DNA from: an uncultured Porphyromonadaceae bacterium
Lineage (GTDB): Bacteria > Bacteroidota > Bacteroidia > Bacteroidales > Muribaculaceae
Direction: 5' to 3'
DNA: 39,470 nucleotides
Assembly: GCA_947073495.1 (NCBI GenBank)
Contig: CAMTMX010000024.1
Location: 1-39,470 of the forward strand
Below are positions 36,804 to 39,470 of this stretch, piece by piece. Below the pieces are notes generated by a model, which was not told the origin of the DNA, searched no databases, and saw nothing but the letters and a program-made list of their open reading frames with translations. The translations under genes were made by a program, and so were the position numbers. The stretch's first letter is position 1. Each line of letters begins with the position of its first letter.

Positions 36804-36840
36804 GGGGCTGTGTCGTAAGTAATGTTTTGACACAGCCTCC
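36804..36840. repeat. REP-like hairpin
   Basis: GGGGCTGTGTC/GACACAGCCTCC stem (one mismatch) with a 14-nt loop containing AATGTTTTG. No U-tract follows on either strand. It lies between convergent genes. The GGCTGTGTCAAAAC edge resembles insertion-sequence ends common in Bacteroidetes, but no transposase is here. Confidence 0.5.
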
Positions 36841-36883
36841 TGTAATATCGGATTGTAGAAAAGCAGATACGTCATAACTCGCT

Positions 36884-37768
36884 TCATTCGTGATAATCAG
36901 TCTCGAGAAAATCAATTTTTTGCGTGTTGTCCTTTTGTTGACGAGGTGCGTCCATCTCTACTTTAGTGCCGTCAGGAGTATCCATTATCAAGGCTCTTGA
37001 ATAAGCGTCCGAGTTTTTGCGGTAAGTAGCATACGCCTTAAGCATATCAATCCTATCCATCTTATCATACTGGTCCGGTTGATAAACGGGATACATCTCT
37101 TGATTGCTGTTTTCTATACCCGTGGCTGTGAAATTATGTTGTCCTGTCAAATCCGCAGCTTCCAGTATCAGACCAGGCAGACCACAAAGCTTCCACGGAC
37201 CGTCATGAAGAGGAATCTCAGGTGCAAACCATACTGTCCAATGTCGTCCATGATAATTAGTTTGAGCCATTATGCATTCATATCCAAGTACGGTCTTTGT
37301 AGAATCACCAACTGTCCACTCCAATTCTGTAATAGGTTCGTCATAATATCCTTGTTCACCAAGTCCGTAGGTATCATAAACAGTTGTAATACCGTCTTTC
37401 AAAGACTTGAAAACATATATCTGTCCTTTCTTATGCGGTACAGCCGAAGAATCTCCGGTTTTCCGATATTGCTCCAATCCGATTGTAATCAACTGATCAT
37501 GTAATTTACGACCCTGCGGAGTGGATTCGAGAGAGTCAATATATTCATTATTATAATTATAATACTTCGAGCGCTCTGTGTTGGCAAGCAACAAATAATC
37601 ATAATCACTTGTAATTACTTCTCCATCATTGCGTAACGCAAGATGATGATAGTTGTAGCTCACCTTGATTTCTGCCCGGGGATAATCCTGAATCTTCTTT
37701 TTCTTAGCACTTGCCACCAGAGCCAAGCAAAGAATAACCAAAACCGGGATATATCGATTAATTGTCAT
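36884..37768 (-). CDS. GLPGLI family exported protein
   Basis: 294 residues from ATG 37768, which opens a signal peptide (MTINRYIPVLVILCLALVASA); the frame extends 36 bp upstream without one. The family signature is present as WKLCGLPGLILEA, preceded by the usual WFAPEIPLHDGPW. GLPGLI proteins are secreted or periplasmic proteins of Bacteroidetes with no known biochemical role. The C-terminal 50 residues are charged and low in predicted structure. Confidence 0.9.
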   Translation of the reverse strand: MTINRYIPVLVILCLALVASAKKKKIQDYPRAEIKVSYNYHHLALRNDGEVITSDYDYLLLANTERSKYYNYNNEYIDSLESTPQGRKLHDQLITIGLEQYRKTGDSSAVPHKKGQIYVFKSLKDGITTVYDTYGLGEQGYYDEPITELEWTVGDSTKTVLGYECIMAQTNYHGRHWTVWFAPEIPLHDGPWKLCGLPGLILEAADLTGQHNFTATGIENSNQEMYPVYQPDQYDKMDRIDMLKAYATYRKNSDAYSRALIMDTPDGTKVEMDAPRQQKDNTQKIDFLETDYHE

Positions 37769-37855
37769 AGTCCAATTATTATCAATTATTATATAGATAA
37801 ACAATTCAGGCGTCCATAAAAGTCTGCATTTATCCGACTCATTGCGTTACAAATT

Positions 37856-38281
37856 TCAAGAACACCTCATCAGAGTTAGGGTGCAACACGGATCCTGATA
37901 CGAGTCATATACCCAAAGTTCATTTGCAGTCAGCTTGTCAATCAACCAGAAACGCTCAGATTTGTCAATGTATATAACAGCAAGATTATCAGTGGTAAAG
38001 GTCCAATGGAAATAGACCGGCTCCCCCTCAATGCTTCCGTCTTCCCATTTAATCCATTTGTATGAACCTGTGCCGTTGGAATTGAATTTATAAACCCAGC
38101 CTTCTCCATGAAATTCAGTTGGATCAAAGCTTGGCATATGCTCATAGACTAATTTCCATTCCTTCATAGTCAATCTAGCAATTATTTCTTGCTGTTCACC
38201 ATCATAAAAGCCGGTACGCTCCTCACATGAAACGAGAACGAACACAACCAAAGTCAATATAATACAACTCAAATGTTTCAT
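37856..38281 (-). CDS. Lipocalin-like lipoprotein
   Basis: 141 residues. The signal ends in a lipobox (MKHLSCIILTLVVFVLVSC, Cys19). The body has beta-strand rhythm typical of Bacteroidetes lipocalin-like proteins: MKEWKLVYE, GWVYKFNSNGTGSYKW, YFHWTFTTDNLAVIYI, FWLIDKLTANELWVYD. It probably sits in the outer membrane and binds an unknown small ligand. Two adjacent Cys (PCC) and a Cys near the end could form disulfides. Confidence 0.8.
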   Translation of the reverse strand: MKHLSCIILTLVVFVLVSCEERTGFYDGEQQEIIARLTMKEWKLVYEHMPSFDPTEFHGEGWVYKFNSNGTGSYKWIKWEDGSIEGEPVYFHWTFTTDNLAVIYIDKSERFWLIDKLTANELWVYDSYQDPCCTLTLMRCS

Positions 38282-38390
38282 TGTGCTGTCGGCAGTTTAT
38301 TTCATATTGTTATTTGTCACAACTTACCCTTGGAGAGATCTACTATTTTTCAGCGAAATAACAGATATTATAAAGTCTGAGGAATGGCAT

Positions 38391-38969
38391 TTATTTCAGG
38401 GGAAATTTAGGATTGATTTTTAGATTACTCATGCCTTCGTACCAACCATTTCTTTTTTCTGGTATGGATTGAATAAATGATTTAATATCATCTCCATATG
38501 CACGACATGAATAGAAACTTAAAACAGAAGCATTTCTTCCGTTAATTGTCATTTGCTTATAATAATGCACGTCAACTTCCACAATGTTCATTTTACCGTT
38601 ACTACTGTCTCCAACAATAAATTCAAGGATATATTCTCCATTATTTTCAGCGACCAAGTAATTGGTAATCGGGTCTGTTTTTTTGCGTTCCTCTAATTCC
38701 GCAATTTTGGCTTTAACCGATTCCAGAGGCGTCCTATCCCAAAATATTACACTAACTGTAAACATTTGGTTATAGTGTTCAAGAGATTCTCCTTTTGGCA
38801 AATATTCTTGTACGAAATAATTTTCTTGTGGATGAGCACTCCACACAAAAGAGAATTCTGTTCCGCAATATTTGATGGGATTACCTACATTGAAGTATTC
38901 TGAAAAGATTTGAGCGTTCAAGCCTAAGCAGCATAGCAAATAGATTATCAGTGTAACGATTGCTTTCAT
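38391..38969 (-). CDS. Secreted protein of unknown function
   Basis: 192 residues, no family recognised. A signal peptide (MKAIVTLIIYLLCCLGLNAQ) is cleaved probably after NAQ. The body is mixed alpha/beta with one charged helix (about 82-97, ESVKAKIAELEERKKTD) and a single Cys pair candidate (YCGT and YSCRA). It has the best Bacteroidetes-type promoter in the window directly upstream. Confidence 0.85.
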   Translation of the reverse strand: MKAIVTLIIYLLCCLGLNAQIFSEYFNVGNPIKYCGTEFSFVWSAHPQENYFVQEYLPKGESLEHYNQMFTVSVIFWDRTPLESVKAKIAELEERKKTDPITNYLVAENNGEYILEFIVGDSSNGKMNIVEVDVHYYKQMTINGRNASVLSFYSCRAYGDDIKSFIQSIPEKRNGWYEGMSNLKINPKFPLK

Positions 38970-38994
38970 GTTTAAGTATCTTTTATTGAAAATG

Positions 38995-39025
38995 CAAATA
39001 TAAACATTATAAGTGGAGAATCAAA
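38995..39025 (-). promoter_or_regulatory. Promoter of the 192-residue secreted protein gene
   Basis: On the minus strand TTTG (39025-39022), a 19-bp gap, TATATTTG (39002-38995). This matches the Bacteroidetes consensus exactly, with a leader of about 20 nt. Confidence 0.75.
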
Positions 39026-39033
39026 GGAATATT

Positions 39034-39250
39034 TCAGTAAGTTTCATCGTATTGTCGTTTTAAGGTTACAGATTTCTTATTATTCCATGTGCCTTTTGGT
39101 AAGCTCAAGGCTCTATCAATTTTTATTTTCAGTCGTATAGTATCCAACGATACTGTCCATCCTTGAAGAAGGATTATGGTATGGGGTCTTGACTTGAAAT
39201 CAAGCTTATTTCACCGCTTGATATGCTCCATTCTCCGTAGTTGCTAATCT
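39034..39250 (-). pseudogene. Remnant of a small exported-type protein gene
   Basis: Minus-strand sequence reads IPEISNYGEWSISSGEISLI (about 39188-39250). After a frameshift it continues as RPHTIILLQGWTVSLDTIRL, then KIKIDRALSLPKGTWNNKK to TGA at 39036-39034. Both parts look like beta-rich coding sequence, and neither has a start. A truncated palindromic element abuts its upstream end at 39261, suggesting the gene was broken there. The family is not recognised. Confidence 0.45.
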
Positions 39251-39260
39251 CAGGGATGAT

Positions 39261-39370
39261 AGATTTTTATATTTATGATGGAGTTACGGGTTACATAATG
39301 ACTGAATAAATATCATAAAGATGCTGACAAAGACCTCAATGACAAGATAAAATAAATTTTAAACAGTATC
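39261..39370. repeat. Truncated type A palindromic element
   Basis: The reverse complement matches the 161-bp element at 34481 from its GAYACTGTTTAAAATTTATT end through the apex (TTATGTAACCCGTAA) and on to ATAAATAT, then diverges. The second terminal repeat is missing. Confidence 0.7.
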
Positions 39371-39391
39371 TGAGAATTATTCCTTCAATTC

Positions 39392-39470
39392 TTAGAGAAT
39401 GTTTGAATTTAACTTTATGAAATCTTTAAAGTCCTTTTCGGTCAATTTTGAGCTTTCGTTCTGTTATTAT
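39392..39470. repeat. Type B palindromic element, cut by the window end
   Basis: Starts TTAGAGAATGTTTGAATTTA. The reverse complement matches 35264-35344 almost base for base, including the AACAGAACGAAAGCTCAA block. It lies 21 bp from the truncated type A copy. The other arm is outside the window. Confidence 0.7.

Overview
The window is a chromosomal segment of a Bacteroidales bacterium, most likely of the Muribaculaceae type; the family is an inference, the order is better supported. The evidence is a fused FeoA-FeoB iron transporter, a GyrA with the Bacteroides-type HGDSSIYF quinolone-determining region, GLPGLI and six-bladed beta-propeller secreted proteins, many lipoproteins, and promoters of the Bacteroidetes TTTG / TAnnTTTG type. 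No rRNA, tRNA, CRISPR array, transposase or integrase was seen.

Layout. 1-2241 is the 5' part of gyrA (minus strand, running off the window). A ClpC-type AAA+ unfoldase (plus) converges on feoAB (minus) across two perfect palindromic terminators. 8226-10040 is an accessory stretch: a small exported protein of eight 11-residue repeats, a doubtful small membrane ORF, and decayed genes including the broken end of an outer-membrane beta-barrel receptor. A TerB-like protein follows. Then comes a housekeeping block: a DPP5-like S9 lipoprotein peptidase, ygiQ and uvrB (ATGA-coupled), tpiA, a SPOR-domain protein ATGA-coupled to folE, a DPE2-type 4-alpha-glucanotransferase, and the B12-dependent ribonucleotide reductase nrdJ. 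nrdJ is divergent from a nitroreductase/AraC pair. An inositol-monophosphatase-family enzyme and an EamA transporter follow.

The right end is more lineage-specific. A 1663-residue DUF4132-family helical-repeat protein lies 17 bp downstream of a small, uncharacterised, possibly beta-grasp partner. After a long AT-rich spacer come a 53-residue rubredoxin, then exported proteins: a beta-propeller lipoprotein, a GLPGLI protein, a lipocalin-like lipoprotein and a secreted protein of unknown function. A gene remnant closes the window.

The most unusual signal is not coding. At least six intergenic sites carry 110-170 bp imperfect palindromes of three arm types that share one apex motif (TTATGGAACC followed by NCATAA). 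One is bounded by 5'-TA and looks like a MITE; others lie just upstream of terB and of the DUF4132 operon. The second candidate for an undescribed system is the DUF4132/small-protein pair. The third is the synuclein-like 11-mer repeat protein.
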